The translations under genes and the position numbers were made by a program. A stretch of 64,000 bases of DNA. Source: Cohnella mopanensis. Its GTDB lineage: Bacteria > Bacillota > Bacilli > Paenibacillales > Paenibacillaceae. The notes beneath the pieces are model-generated. The model saw nothing but the letters and a program-made list of their open reading frames with translations. It did not search any database and was not told where the DNA came from. Every line of letters starts with the position of its first letter. Positions within the stretch are counted from its first letter, which is position 1. The stretch covers positions 248,001 through 312,000 of the forward strand of contig NZ_JAKRWM010000004.1 in NCBI RefSeq assembly GCF_022352055.1. The letters are read 5' to 3'. This document shows positions 1-8,591 of the stretch, in pieces.

Positions 1-182
1 CTGTCAATAGTTTTTGAAGCTTTAAGGATGTATTCAGTCTTTTTCCTACAAAAGAAATCCCCGATTGCCGTTTTCTTCTGGCAGGGGAACTGGTTTTGCA
101 AGCTTGTTTATCCGAAACATTTCTGGGACAATGTTATCAAGCTCATGCAAGCTCCGGCTATTTACTGAAATGAGGGTTATGA

Positions 183-1253
183 ATGAATAACGAATCTATA
201 TACGGATTGACGTTTGACCAATTAGTCGCTTGGCTAGCGGAGAGAGGACATAAGAAATCCCGGGCCTCGCAAGTGTGGGATTGGCTCTATCGGAAGCGCG
301 TTACGGAGTTCTCCGAGATGACCGACGTGAATAAAGACTGCTTGCAACTGCTGGCGGATCATTTCGTCATTCATTCGCTGAGCGAGCATCTGCGCCAGGA
401 ATCCGTGGACGGGACGATCAAGTTCCTGTTCAGGCTTAAGGACGGCAATCTGATCGAAACCGTACTCATGAGGCATAAATTCGGGTTGTCCGTCTGCGTG
501 ACGACGCAAGTCGGTTGCAATATCGGCTGCAGCTTCTGCGCGAGTGGATTGATCAAGAAAAGCCGCGATCTATCCAGCGGAGAGATCGTGGAGCAACTGA
601 TGATGGTTCAACATCATCTGGATTCCGCGGATAAGGGCGAGCTGGTCAGTCACATCGTCGTCATGGGAATCGGCGAACCTTTCGATAACTTCGAGAACCT
701 CGTGGATTTCATCTTGACCGTCAAAGACCAGAAAGGGCTGGCGATTGCCGCAAGACATATCACCGTATCGACGAGCGGCCTGGCCGACAAAATATACGAT
801 TTCACCGATGCCGACCTCAGGGTTAATCTGGCGATTTCCCTTCATGCCCCGAACGATGAGCTGCGGACGCGGATCATGAAGATTAACAAGGCGATTCCGA
901 TCGAGAAGCTAATGAAGGCGATCGACTACTATTTGGATAAAACAAACCGGAGAATCACGTTCGAGTATATTATGCTGAAGGATGTCAATGATCAGCGGGA
1001 GCATGCGTTGGAGCTTGCCGAATTAATCGGCGAACGGCGGCCGCTCGTGAACGTCAACTTGATTCCTTATAATCCCGTTGACGAGCATAGCCAATATCAA
1101 AGACCCGAGCGTTCGACGGTGAGCGCGTTCTACGATACGCTCAAGAAGCAGTCGGTAAGCTGCAGCGTTCGTCTGGAGCACGGAGTGGACATCGATGCCG
1201 CTTGCGGACAGCTGCGCAGCAAACAAATTAAAGCGGAAGCCGTATCGAACTGA
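183..1253 (+). CDS. rlmN: RlmN/Cfr-family radical SAM 23S rRNA methyltransferase
   Basis: Predicted to methylate C2 of adenosine 2503 in 23S rRNA (and possibly tRNA) using two SAM molecules and a 4Fe-4S cluster. The radical SAM cluster motif is CNIGCSFC (Cys112, Cys116, Cys119), followed by the SAM-binding GIGEPFDN segment (163-170) and a C-terminal [10 protein letters not shown] motif whose Cys341 matches the second catalytic cysteine of the family. The 356-aa length is normal. The residues after the cluster ([11 protein letters not shown]) differ from the ASTLGGLKRNL of Bacillus RlmN as I recall it, so this may be a second RlmN-type paralogue rather than the housekeeping copy. Start at ATG 183 behind GAGGG at 172-176; an ATG at 179 would open only a three-codon frame (M-N-E-stop) overlapping the start. 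No neighbour shares its function. Confidence 0.88.
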   Translation: MNNESIYGLTFDQLVAWLAERGHKKSRASQVWDWLYRKRVTEFSEMTDVNKDCLQLLADHFVIHSLSEHLRQESVDGTIKFLFRLKDGNLIETVLMRHKFGLSVCVTTQVGCNIGCSFCASGLIKKSRDLSSGEIVEQLMMVQHHLDSADKGELVSHIVVMGIGEPFDNFENLVDFILTVKDQKGLAIAARHITVSTSGLADKIYDFTDADLRVNLAISLHAPNDELRTRIMKINKAIPIEKLMKAIDYYLDKTNRRITFEYIMLKDVNDQREHALELAELIGERRPLVNVNLIPYNPVDEHSQYQRPERSTVSAFYDTLKKQSVSCSVRLEHGVDIDAACGQLRSKQIKAEAVSN

Positions 1254-1280
1254 TTACGGAATGATCGAGGAGGGCCAGCG

Positions 1281-2255
1281 ATGAAATATCGTCGGTTGGG
1301 AAATAGCGGGTTGGAGGTATCGGCTTTAGGCTTGGGTACCAACGCTTTCGGGAAGAGAGCGGATCAAGAGGCATCCATTCGGATTATCCATCACGCGATG
1401 GATAAGGGGATTAACTTCATAGATACGGCGAATATCTACGCAGGAACCGAGTCGGAGAGGATCATCGGCTTGGCACTGGCGGGCAAGCGGCACAATGCCG
1501 TCTTGGCGACGAAAGCGGGGCTGCCGAGAGGGAGCGGACCGAACGAGAGAGGATCTTCGCGCTACCATCTGCAGCAAGAGCTGGACAGCAGCCTAAGACG
1601 CTTGAATACGGATTATGTGGATCTCTATCAAATCCACACCTTCGATCCGCATACTCCGCTCGAGGAGACTTTACGTGCTTTAGACGATATGGTGAGCGCG
1701 GGTAAAGTCCGCTATATCGGAGCCTCCAACTATGCGGCTTGGGAGTTAATGAAGGCGCTCGGGATTAGCGAGCTTAGAAGCTTTAGCCGGTTCGTATCGA
1801 CGCAAACGAGCTATTCGCTTGCCGATCGTACTCCCGAACATGAGCTAGTACCGGTATGTTTGGACCAAGGGGTCGGCATCATCCCGTACTTCCCGCTCGC
1901 GGGAGGCATTCTAAGCGGTAAGTACAGCTCGTCTGATCGGGAGCCTGCCGGATCGAGAGCGAATACGGACCCCAGCTTCGGAAGATTTCTAGAGGACAGG
2001 AATCTTGAACTCGCCGAGCAAGTGGGCAAGCTTGCGGCAGAGCAAGGCGTTACTTCTAGCGCATTGTCCCTTGCTTGGCTCATGGGAAGGCCAGCGGTGT
2101 CGACCGTGATCGTCGGCGCTACCAGGACCGAGCAATTGGAGGATAACTTGCGCAGCGTAAATCTTGAACTCGATTCCGAAGTTTCGCATGCGTTGGAGGA
2201 GATCAGCACGCCGTTCCTTTACGGCAAACCGTTCGCGGTTTACCGTTTACCTTAA
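1281..2255 (+). CDS. Aldo/keto reductase
   Basis: NAD(P)H-dependent oxidoreductase of the AKR superfamily, cytosolic TIM barrel, substrate unknown. The N-terminus (MKYRRLGNSGLEVSALGLGT) is typical. The catalytic Asp and Tyr sit in DTANIY near residue 48-53, followed by the expected Lys in ATKAG and His in LYQIHTFD. The C-terminal segment (VIVGATRTEQLEDNL) matches the cofactor-binding region of YajO/YghZ-like members. Length of 324 aa is normal. It follows the methyltransferase after about 27 bp with its own AGGAGGG ribosome binding site, so co-transcription is possible. Its 3' end overlaps the convergent YhhN gene by 9 bp. Confidence 0.9.
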   Translation: MKYRRLGNSGLEVSALGLGTNAFGKRADQEASIRIIHHAMDKGINFIDTANIYAGTESERIIGLALAGKRHNAVLATKAGLPRGSGPNERGSSRYHLQQELDSSLRRLNTDYVDLYQIHTFDPHTPLEETLRALDDMVSAGKVRYIGASNYAAWELMKALGISELRSFSRFVSTQTSYSLADRTPEHELVPVCLDQGVGIIPYFPLAGGILSGKYSSSDREPAGSRANTDPSFGRFLEDRNLELAEQVGKLAAEQGVTSSALSLAWLMGRPAVSTVIVGATRTEQLEDNLRSVNLELDSEVSHALEEISTPFLYGKPFAVYRLP

Positions 2256-2912
2256 GTGAACGGCCGCCGGAGGAGAGATCGCGGTCGTTTGCGGTCTCAA
2301 GCTATGCGCCATTAGAAATTGGGCGGCGTAATAGGTCGTCATAATCCATACGCCCGAATAGGCCACATCGGATACGAACAGGTTCCACGATAAGATGGAG
2401 TCCGAGGTTACGAACAATAGGCTTCCCGCGATCGCCAGCTTGTTGCCGGATAGGATGGCGGACCACGCCATTAAGGAAATGACGGCGACGTACACGATGA
2501 CAGGTACTATGAGAGTATGCTTATCGTCGCGAATTAAAGCATGGATCAGCTCGTTGCCCATGAACGCAGCGTACAACGCTATCGGAATGATCGTTGCGAC
2601 GCGGAGCTTCGATAGGCTTCTTTTGCTGAAAAACGCGGTCATATAGAACAGGTGCCCGATAAGAAACGATGACAATCCGACGATGAACCATACGAGCAAG
2701 CCGTCTCCCATCATGCAGAAGACTAATCCGGCCAACATCGTCCAATGATAGCGCTTACCGAAAGCGGGAAAATGAAAATAAGCATAGACGATGATTAAGG
2801 CCATAGGGATGAGCTTAAACAGCAGCTTAACTCCTTGCGGCTCCTTGGGAATGACAAAAATATAAAGCAAGCCCATGAGAAGGATTAGCGCGGGCAATCC
2901 GTATTTCTTCAT
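2247..2912 (-). CDS. YhhN-family membrane protein (lysoplasmalogenase-like)
   Basis: Integral membrane protein of 221 aa with about seven to eight predicted transmembrane helices. The segment with [10 protein letters not shown] and [17 protein letters not shown] matches the YhhN/TMEM86 family, whose animal members hydrolyse the vinyl-ether bond of lysoplasmalogen; the bacterial role is unclear. Conserved acidic residues lie in GDGL and in TSDSILSW. Transcribed convergently to the aldo/keto reductase with overlapping 3' ends, and divergent from csaA. Family assignment is from motif pattern only; the substrate is not predicted. Confidence 0.75.
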   Translation of the reverse strand: MKKYGLPALILLMGLLYIFVIPKEPQGVKLLFKLIPMALIIVYAYFHFPAFGKRYHWTMLAGLVFCMMGDGLLVWFIVGLSSFLIGHLFYMTAFFSKRSLSKLRVATIIPIALYAAFMGNELIHALIRDDKHTLIVPVIVYVAVISLMAWSAILSGNKLAIAGSLLFVTSDSILSWNLFVSDVAYSGVWIMTTYYAAQFLMAHSLRPQTTAISPPAAVHLR

Positions 2913-3020
2913 GCAATATCTCTCCGTTCTTTTGTGGGTACGTCAGAGGCTTTACTATATTATACATGCGAATCAGCGGATCGCCATTATATTCACGATT
3001 CGCAATTGGAGGAATTAATT

Positions 3021-3350
3021 ATGGCTACAATAGATGATTTTGCCGCTTTAGATATACGTATAGGTACAATCTTAGAGTCGGAGCCATTCCCCGAAGCAAG
3101 GAAACCGGCGATCAAGCTACGAATTGATTTTGGGTCTCTCGGAGTTCTGGCTTCATCGGCGCAAATTACGAATAGATACGCGCCCGAGTCTTTGATCGGC
3201 AAACAAGTTGCAGCCGTGGTGAATTTCCCGCCGAGGCGCATCGCGGGGTTCAAGTCCGAGGTGCTCGTGCTCGGAGCCGTACCGGAGGAAGGGGATGTCG
3301 TACTGCTGCAGCCGGAACAACCGGTGGCCAACGGTACGCCTATCGCGTAA
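3021..3350 (+). CDS. csaA: CsaA, tRNA-binding-domain chaperone
   Basis: Small protein of 109 aa consisting of one OB-fold tRNA-binding domain (EMAP/Trbp111 type), as in Bacillus CsaA, reported to act as a homodimeric chaperone in protein export. Recognisable segments are the start [12 protein letters not shown], the central [30 protein letters not shown] and the end FKSEVLVLG. The start at 3021 is chosen because GGAGG at 3009-3013 lies directly upstream and the resulting length equals the family norm; an upstream in-frame start at 2934 has no ribosome binding site. The next gene follows after 25 bp on the same strand. Confidence 0.9.
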   Translation: MATIDDFAALDIRIGTILESEPFPEARKPAIKLRIDFGSLGVLASSAQITNRYAPESLIGKQVAAVVNFPPRRIAGFKSEVLVLGAVPEEGDVVLLQPEQPVANGTPIA

Positions 3351-3375
3351 GGATGGATTCGGAGGAGGAAGCCCT

Positions 3376-4398
3376 ATGTCGCTACCGAATTTGCAAGTAG
3401 GCACGTTCGTTCTTAATATCGAGTTGCTCGTATATTTGATAGCCGGCATGTCAGGCGTGCTTGCGGTACATTACAGGCAACGCCGGCACCCGGATCGGGA
3501 ACGAATCGTTTCCGATGCTTGGAACTCCGTGTTCCTATGGGTAGCCGTATGGAAGGGGAGCTTATTTCTATTCGATCCGGCTAGCGTGATCGACCATCCG
3601 CTTTCCTTGCTGTTTTTTAGCGGGGGGACAAAGGGGATTTGGCTGGCATCGATTGTCGTTGTCCTGTTTGTGGGATTGCGCCACTTTAGAAGACTCGGTA
3701 CCGGTCAAACCGCGGCGGTCATCGCGACATGGGGAGCGGGATGGGCGACGGCGACGTCATTAGCTTTCGTTCTGCTCTCTGATTCGGCGGGGATTGCTAC
3801 GTACTTGGTGCTCGTGTTTTCCGGTGCCGTGCTGACCGTGCTGCTCAGCCCATCTCCGCGATATGCGGTGCAGGCTTTCTTAGTCCTATTCGTGGCAACG
3901 ATGGTGGTATACACTGTAAGAGAGGGAGTAGGTTCGACAGAGGAAAGAACGGCGGGAGGAGCCGAAATCGGCATTCGCAAGGACCAGCAAGCTCCAGATT
4001 TCCAACTGACGGATCTCGAAGGAAATCGGGTTAAGCTGTCCGACTATCGGGGCCAAACGGTGCTGATGAATTTCTGGGCGACTTGGTGTCGGGTATGCCA
4101 AGCGGAGATGCCTCATGTGGAGAGGCTCTATCAGAAGTACAAAGACGATGGCGTCGTGGTCTTGTCCGTTAACGCGACGAGTCAGGAAAGCAACGCTCAG
4201 CATGTGCGGCAGTATACGGACAAGCAAAGCTTGAGCTTTCCCGTCGTATTGGACGAGAAGGGCGCCGTTCTGAAGCAATATAAGGTGAGCGCCTATCCGA
4301 CGACATATGTTATCTCTCCCTCGGGCGTAATCGAAGAGCGTTATCTAGGAGCATTTAGTTACGAAGATATGAAAAAGGCGATTCGCATATCCGAGTAG
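3376..4398 (+). CDS. Membrane-anchored thioredoxin-like protein (TlpA/ResA type)
   Basis: A 340-aa protein with several N-terminal hydrophobic helices (about residues 8-195) followed by an AhpC/TSA-thioredoxin domain (about 210-340). The domain begins with QQAPDFQLTDLEGNRVKLSDYRGQTVLMNFWATWC, carries a CxxC redox centre (WCRVC) and the cis-Pro loop (SAYPTTYVI). It probably reduces disulfides on the outer face of the membrane, for example in cytochrome c maturation or envelope redox balance. The fusion of a multi-helix membrane part to the ResA-like domain is longer than plain ResA. Start at ATG 3376 follows GGAGGAGGAA; upstream in-frame codons overlap csaA and look spurious. Confidence 0.82.
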   Translation: MSLPNLQVGTFVLNIELLVYLIAGMSGVLAVHYRQRRHPDRERIVSDAWNSVFLWVAVWKGSLFLFDPASVIDHPLSLLFFSGGTKGIWLASIVVVLFVGLRHFRRLGTGQTAAVIATWGAGWATATSLAFVLLSDSAGIATYLVLVFSGAVLTVLLSPSPRYAVQAFLVLFVATMVVYTVREGVGSTEERTAGGAEIGIRKDQQAPDFQLTDLEGNRVKLSDYRGQTVLMNFWATWCRVCQAEMPHVERLYQKYKDDGVVVLSVNATSQESNAQHVRQYTDKQSLSFPVVLDEKGAVLKQYKVSAYPTTYVISPSGVIEERYLGAFSYEDMKKAIRISE

Positions 4399-4418
4399 GA
4401 CAGAGGGAGATTGGCTAA

Positions 4419-5345
4419 ATGAGTCAACTAAGCGCTATCCGCAATAATAGCACCCAAGTACTGGGGAAAGACTCCGTCTTGGCGGCGATCGAACGTTCGC
4501 TCGCCTTGATCGAATTCGATTTGCAAGGGAACGTGTTATGGGCGAACGATAATTTCGCGCGGGCTATGGGCTATGATGCAGCCGAGATGATCGGTTTGCG
4601 ACACCGGCAATTCTGTAAACCGGAATTCGCGAATAGCGAATCGTACGCGGAATTGTGGCAAGGATTCCGGAATGGGAAAGCTTTTCAGGAGAAGCTGGAG
4701 AGGGTCGCCAAGGACGGACGGATTCTTTACCTTGAAGCTACGTATACCCCCATCCGGGACGATGATGGCCAAGTGATCGCGGTACTTAAGGTGGCAACGG
4801 ATATTACGGCAAGGGAGCACGCGGCTAATAAAGTTTCGAGCGAATTGCTAGGAATGGCAGAAGGCCTCTTGAAGCGGGCGGAAGATGGGGTGGCCCGGAG
4901 CCGTGAAGCGGCATCGGCATTCGAGCGAGTCGTGGAGGAGTCCAACTCTAACATGCAATCGCTTCAGTCTTTGGAGCGTCAGGCTTCTTCAGTCAAAGGA
5001 ATCGTGAAAGGCATTCGCGAAATCGCGGCGCAGACCAATCTGTTAGCCTTGAACGCAGCGATCGAAGCGGCTCATGCGGGCGAATACGGTCGCGGATTCA
5101 ACGTCGTTGCGGATGAGGTTCGCAAGCTTGCCGGCCAAGTACAGGATGCCACCATAGAAGTGAACACGTTCGTCGAAGGAATCGCCACCTACGTGCACGA
5201 GATTGGGACCGGAACTGTTCACACGCAGACCATGATCACGGAGAGCCGACGCCGGATCGAGCAAGCGGTAGACGAATTCGTCGGGATCGGCGAAGCCGCG
5301 AAACAACTGGACGTGCAGGCTAAAGCGCTAGGGGATCTACTTTAA
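4419..5345 (+). CDS. Soluble PAS-domain methyl-accepting chemotaxis protein
   Basis: A 308-aa chemoreceptor without transmembrane helices. A single PAS domain covers about residues 22-132 ([24 protein letters not shown] through [12 protein letters not shown]). The MCP signalling hairpin follows, with the conserved tip [39 protein letters not shown] near residues 195-233. The layout resembles Aer2/BdlA-like energy or redox sensors. The signalling coiled coil is short, and no C-terminal CheR-docking pentapeptide is visible. A PAS cofactor (FAD or heme) is possible but cannot be judged here. Follows the thioredoxin gene by 20 bp with a GAGGGAG ribosome binding site and is closed by a strong terminator. 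Confidence 0.85.
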   Translation: MSQLSAIRNNSTQVLGKDSVLAAIERSLALIEFDLQGNVLWANDNFARAMGYDAAEMIGLRHRQFCKPEFANSESYAELWQGFRNGKAFQEKLERVAKDGRILYLEATYTPIRDDDGQVIAVLKVATDITAREHAANKVSSELLGMAEGLLKRAEDGVARSREAASAFERVVEESNSNMQSLQSLERQASSVKGIVKGIREIAAQTNLLALNAAIEAAHAGEYGRGFNVVADEVRKLAGQVQDATIEVNTFVEGIATYVHEIGTGTVHTQTMITESRRRIEQAVDEFVGIGEAAKQLDVQAKALGDLL

Positions 5346-5362
5346 ATACCTACGCGAACGGC

Positions 5363-5410
5363 AAAAGCGATGGCGCAGAAGCACCCTCCTCTGCGCCATC
5401 GCTTTTTTTA
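5363..5410 (+). terminator. Rho-independent terminator
   Basis: A perfect stem (AAAAGCGATGGCGCAG paired with CTGCGCCATCGCTTTT) with an 11-nt loop, then a T run. It ends the PAS chemoreceptor transcript. The A-rich 5' flank allows it also to stop the convergent cbi operon from the minus strand. Confidence 0.92.
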
Positions 5411-5414
5411 ACGT

Positions 5415-6257
5415 TCATATTAAGGCCGGTAACTCTTTTAGCAGGCTTCTTAGAGAATCCATCGTCCTAGGAGGCACGGAATCTCTACGGATAGAGTACG
5501 GAAGGGCATGCCACACCTCGTAAAGAATAGGTAAGTCCAATCCCAGCGAACGAATTCGTTGTTCTTGGGCGAACACTTCGCCGGGCAAGCCTTCCATCAC
5601 GCACTGGCCTCTATCCATGACAAGTATCCAATCCGCCCAAGAATAGGCTAGGTTCATGTCATGCGTGGCCATCGCGACGGTTATCCCTTGCGCATGTACC
5701 CGATTTAACTGTTCAATAAGCTGAAGCTCGGACTGACGATCCAAGTATGCGGTCGGCTCGTCCAATAGCAGCAGCTCCGGTTCCAACACCAGCACGCCGG
5801 CAAGGGCTACCCTCTTCTTCAGGCCAAGGCTCAACTGGTGCATCGGTGTTTGAGCCCATGTTTGAAGCCCCATGGCAGCTAGCGACTGCTCCGCGCGACG
5901 CCGGATTTCCTCCTCCGGAAGCCCGGCATTGCGCAGTCCATACGAAACGTCCTCATAGGGCGTGTTTAGGATCAATTGCTGCTCGGGATCCTGGAAGACA
6001 AGCCCGATTTTCCTCCGCAGCTCTCGCAGATCGCTTCCGGAGTATCCGATGTTTGCGCCTTTCCACCTAACATGTCCGGCGACAGGACGATGGATTCCGA
6101 TCGCGTGGAGGAATAACGTCGATTTGCCCGAACCGTTATGGCCGCAGATCGCGGTTCTTCTGCCTTGGGGTACGGCCAAGCTCAATCCTCGCAAAGCCTC
6201 GTTCTTCGTACCGGGATAGCTGTAATGAACTTTCTCTACTTCCAATATGGAATCCAT
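5415..6257 (-). CDS. cbiO: Cobalt ECF transporter ATPase CbiO
   Basis: ATP-binding subunit of the cobalt energy-coupling-factor transporter, 280 aa from the chosen ATG at 6257. Walker A is GHNGSGKST (39-47). The ABC signature is LSLGLKKRVALAG, Walker B and its glutamate are LLLLDEPTAYLD, and the H-loop is MATHD. Energises metal uptake through CbiQ and CbiM. An in-frame TTG at 6281 lies inside cbiQ and has no advantage over ATG 6257, which sits 3 bp past the cbiQ stop behind a G-rich ribosome binding site. Last gene of the riboswitch-controlled cbiMNQO operon. Confidence 0.93.
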   Translation of the reverse strand: MDSILEVEKVHYSYPGTKNEALRGLSLAVPQGRRTAICGHNGSGKSTLFLHAIGIHRPVAGHVRWKGANIGYSGSDLRELRRKIGLVFQDPEQQLILNTPYEDVSYGLRNAGLPEEEIRRRAEQSLAAMGLQTWAQTPMHQLSLGLKKRVALAGVLVLEPELLLLDEPTAYLDRQSELQLIEQLNRVHAQGITVAMATHDMNLAYSWADWILVMDRGQCVMEGLPGEVFAQEQRIRSLGLDLPILYEVWHALPYSIRRDSVPPRTMDSLRSLLKELPALI

Positions 6258-6259
6258 CC

Positions 6260-7003
6260 CTATACCCCCCAACGCAGCCAACTATCCGTTAGCAGTAAAA
6301 TAATAATCCCCATCCCGATCTCTAATCGGTATCGATGGGCTAATGGCGCCGCTTCGTAAGGAGCCAAGCGAATCTCGTCGGTAAAGCCTCTAGAGATTAG
6401 ACCATTCGATAGCCCCTTATATCGGTGCATGGATTTAATGAATAATCGGACAATCAAAATGGCCATATCGCGTAGCTTGTTTCGAAATCCGTTATGTCCT
6501 CCTCGCGCTTTCTGAGCAACGTACATTTCTTGCGCGGTGTCCATAAATAGGAACAGAAACCGATATGTAATCAACATAAGCTCCAACACAAGAGAGGGAA
6601 TCTTCAGCTTAGTCATTACCTGCAGCAATTGTTGGAAGGGAGTCGTTAAGATCAGGAAGAACATAACGGACAAGCAAGCGAGCATACGGCAGAACAAATA
6701 ACCAGCGGAATCTATGCCCCTCTGGGATAGGAATACGGTCCAGGGCTTAATCTCAATGATGAGGGCCGGAAGGCTGGCAATGAAGAACAAGCAGGAACCT
6801 CCGAGCAGCAGCAAAGCATGCTTGGCGGGAATCTTCGCATGCCAGGTTATCCAGATGAGCATCCAGACGACGATCATCAATTGAACCGGGGGCTGCGTTA
6901 AATAGGCAAGCAGGAACAAAATCGCTGCGAAGCCGCATTTCCACAAGGGGGATGCGGAACGCAGCGCGTTGCCGTAAGAGAGCGAGTCAATCAGCTTAAG
7001 CAT
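6260..7003 (-). CDS. cbiQ: Cobalt ECF transporter transmembrane protein CbiQ
   Basis: T-component of the cobalt ECF transporter, 247 aa with about five to six membrane helices. The conserved coupling-helix signature is seen as QKARGG and SRGF, the two Ala/Arg-Gly motifs that contact CbiO. The start at ATG 7003 ([14 protein letters not shown]) gives an 8-bp overlap with cbiN, which suggests translational coupling; an upstream TTG would extend it into cbiN. Order cbiM-cbiN-cbiQ-cbiO is the classic arrangement. Confidence 0.92.
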   Translation of the reverse strand: MLKLIDSLSYGNALRSASPLWKCGFAAILFLLAYLTQPPVQLMIVVWMLIWITWHAKIPAKHALLLLGGSCLFFIASLPALIIEIKPWTVFLSQRGIDSAGYLFCRMLACLSVMFFLILTTPFQQLLQVMTKLKIPSLVLELMLITYRFLFLFMDTAQEMYVAQKARGGHNGFRNKLRDMAILIVRLFIKSMHRYKGLSNGLISRGFTDEIRLAPYEAAPLAHRYRLEIGMGIIILLLTDSWLRWGV

Positions 7004-7286
7004 CGTCGTTCGGCTTTTTACGTGATTTTCCTTTGAAGTAACCGATAACGTATCCGATAACACCTGCGCCAATGGCCGCTTGCAGTGCGAATAGCATGCT
7101 CTCGGTCTCGGCAGGAAGCTCGAAGAAGGAGGAGAACCAAGGCACGTATGTAGGATGAATTTCTTGGATTAGCGCTTCGGCGGCATTATCTGCTCCTCCG
7201 AATTCGCCATTGACCACAATCAAGGGAACAACAGCGAGCAGAACGACGCCGATAAGTAGCAGAATGTTTCTCGTAGCTAATTTCAT
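6996..7286 (-). CDS. cbiN: Cobalt transporter accessory protein CbiN
   Basis: Small 96-aa membrane protein with two helices (about residues 6-25 and 64-86) flanking an extracytoplasmic loop. The loop motif GEFGGADN and the segment [21 protein letters not shown] match CbiN, which helps load cobalt into CbiM. The very basic C-terminus ([12 protein letters not shown]) faces the cytoplasm. Its ATG overlaps the stop of cbiM by 4 bp, so the genes are translationally coupled. CbiN rather than NikN/L, plus cobalamin riboswitch control, argues for cobalt over nickel. Confidence 0.93.
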   Translation of the reverse strand: MKLATRNILLLIGVVLLAVVPLIVVNGEFGGADNAAEALIQEIHPTYVPWFSSFFELPAETESMLFALQAAIGAGVIGYVIGYFKGKSRKKPNDDA

Positions 7287-8050
7287 GCAGTTTCAGCTCC
7301 TTTCATTTTGCGTTGAAGAATCGACAATTCATCCGTGCTATGGGATTTCAGCCAGCCCCAGATCAAGACGGTGAGCAACCCTTCGCTAATCGCGAGAGGA
7401 ATTTGCGTAACGGCGAAGATGCCTCCGAATTTCAAGAACGAAGCGATGAAACCGCCGCTCTCGGATGGAAAAGCAAGCGCGAGTTGCACTGAGGTAACAA
7501 CATAGGTAGAGAGGTCGGCAAGCGCCGCAGCGCAGAAAATCGCAAGATTCTGCCTGCCAGTGGCCTTCATCAACCACTTATACACGAAATAACCAATGAT
7601 CGGACCGCAGACGGCCATGGAGAAAGCGTTGGCGCCGAGCGTAGTAATTCCGCCATGGGCGAGAAGAACGGCTTGGAAAAGAAGGACAATGGAGCCCAGC
7701 ACGCTCATCGGAAGCGGTCCGAACATGACTGATCCGAGGCCTGTCCCGGTCGGGTGCGAGCTGCTGCCGGTAACGGAAGGGATTTTCAAAGCGGATAGCA
7801 CGAAGGTGAAAGCTGCGGCTAATCCCAGCATCAGCTTAAGCTCGGGAGTTTCCTTGGTGATTTTCCTAAGCGCTCTCAAGCCGAATACGAAGAACGGAAT
7901 AAAAGCTACCCACCAGAAGACAGCCCAGCCGACAGGGAGGAAACCCTCCATAATGTGCATGGCATACGCCGATTGAGGCTCATTGATTAGAAAATACCCA
8001 ACGAGCCCAAGGACAACTAGCAATAATCGAATACTCTGACTTGCTTTCAT
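7283..8050 (-). CDS. cbiM: Cobalt ECF transporter substrate-binding protein CbiM
   Basis: S-component of the cobalt transporter, 255 aa with about seven helices. A signal-peptide-like N-terminus ends in SAYA immediately before MHIMEGFLP. In CbiM/NikM proteins the mature N-terminal Met-His and later histidines coordinate the metal, so cleavage here would expose that site. Other family signatures are [11 protein letters not shown] and [14 protein letters not shown]. Start at ATG 8050 is set by AGGAGG just upstream; longer readings run into the riboswitch. First gene of the cbiMNQO operon, so its expression should fall when cobalamin is abundant. Confidence 0.94.
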   Translation of the reverse strand: MKASQSIRLLLVVLGLVGYFLINEPQSAYAMHIMEGFLPVGWAVFWWVAFIPFFVFGLRALRKITKETPELKLMLGLAAAFTFVLSALKIPSVTGSSSHPTGTGLGSVMFGPLPMSVLGSIVLLFQAVLLAHGGITTLGANAFSMAVCGPIIGYFVYKWLMKATGRQNLAIFCAAALADLSTYVVTSVQLALAFPSESGGFIASFLKFGGIFAVTQIPLAISEGLLTVLIWGWLKSHSTDELSILQRKMKGAETA

Positions 8051-8084
8051 GCGATTTTCCTCCTTAACAATGTTTAACGCATAA

Positions 8085-8112
8085 CAAAAAAGACCGATCC
8101 GTGGGGATGGTC
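8085..8112 (-). terminator. Riboswitch expression-platform terminator
   Basis: On the minus strand GACCATCC pairs with GGAT(C)GGTC around a CCAC loop with one bulge, followed by six T residues. It lies between the cobalamin aptamer and the cbiM ribosome binding site and probably forms when cobalamin is bound, ending transcription early. Confidence 0.8.
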
Positions 8113-8197
8113 TAGGGGTACGCAGCAAAAGACAACAAGCCCTACCGTTGTCAGTTGAATATACGCACACCTCTCCTCTCCGCGAAGGAATAGGGTG

Positions 8198-8362
8198 TAA
8201 TCGATTAGGTAGGTCTCCTGGCTCTCGGATCGGCATTGCCTCCGTCTTCCCCGGCCCAAGGGCCGAGTGACATAGTGGAGGAAACTCCCCGATTACAGTG
8301 GCGGGACCGCTCGGGATTTGCACCCGATTCCCTGTTACCCCTTGATACAACAAGGGCACCTC
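8198..8362 (-). promoter_or_regulatory. Cobalamin riboswitch
   Basis: The minus strand carries the signature elements of the cobalamin aptamer in the right order: AGGGAATCGGGTGCAAATCC, then GAGCGGTCCCGCCACTGTAA (B12 box region), GGAAGACGGAGGCAATGCC and GAGCCAGGAGACCTACC. It lies in the leader of cbiM. In this family binding of adenosylcobalamin or a related form lowers expression of cobalt import or B12 synthesis genes. The downstream intrinsic terminator indicates transcriptional control. Confidence 0.95.
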
Positions 8363-8392
8363 ATCGATAACATATGATTTTTACTAAAGCTT

Positions 8393-8422
8393 ATTCTAAC
8401 AGATAACGTCTTCCATTTGTAA
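8393..8422 (-). promoter_or_regulatory. Candidate SigA promoter of cbiMNQO
   Basis: Minus-strand TTACAA (8422-8417), an 18-bp spacer and TAGAAT (8398-8393) place the start of transcription near 8386, just before the cobalamin aptamer. From here to the kinase gene at 8592 I see nothing else clear. Confidence 0.5.
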
Positions 8423-8591
8423 GTATTTTAATCCCTGTCCGACCTAGTCTAACGATATGAGATTCCGCATTCTATTAGTACTAATTTTTATATGAAGGAA
8501 AGCAGACGATAAGGTCGAATTATGTAAAGGTCAGAAGGGGCTAGCACAATGACTCTACTAGGTTCAGGCATAAGGAGAAGATGGCCGCGGA

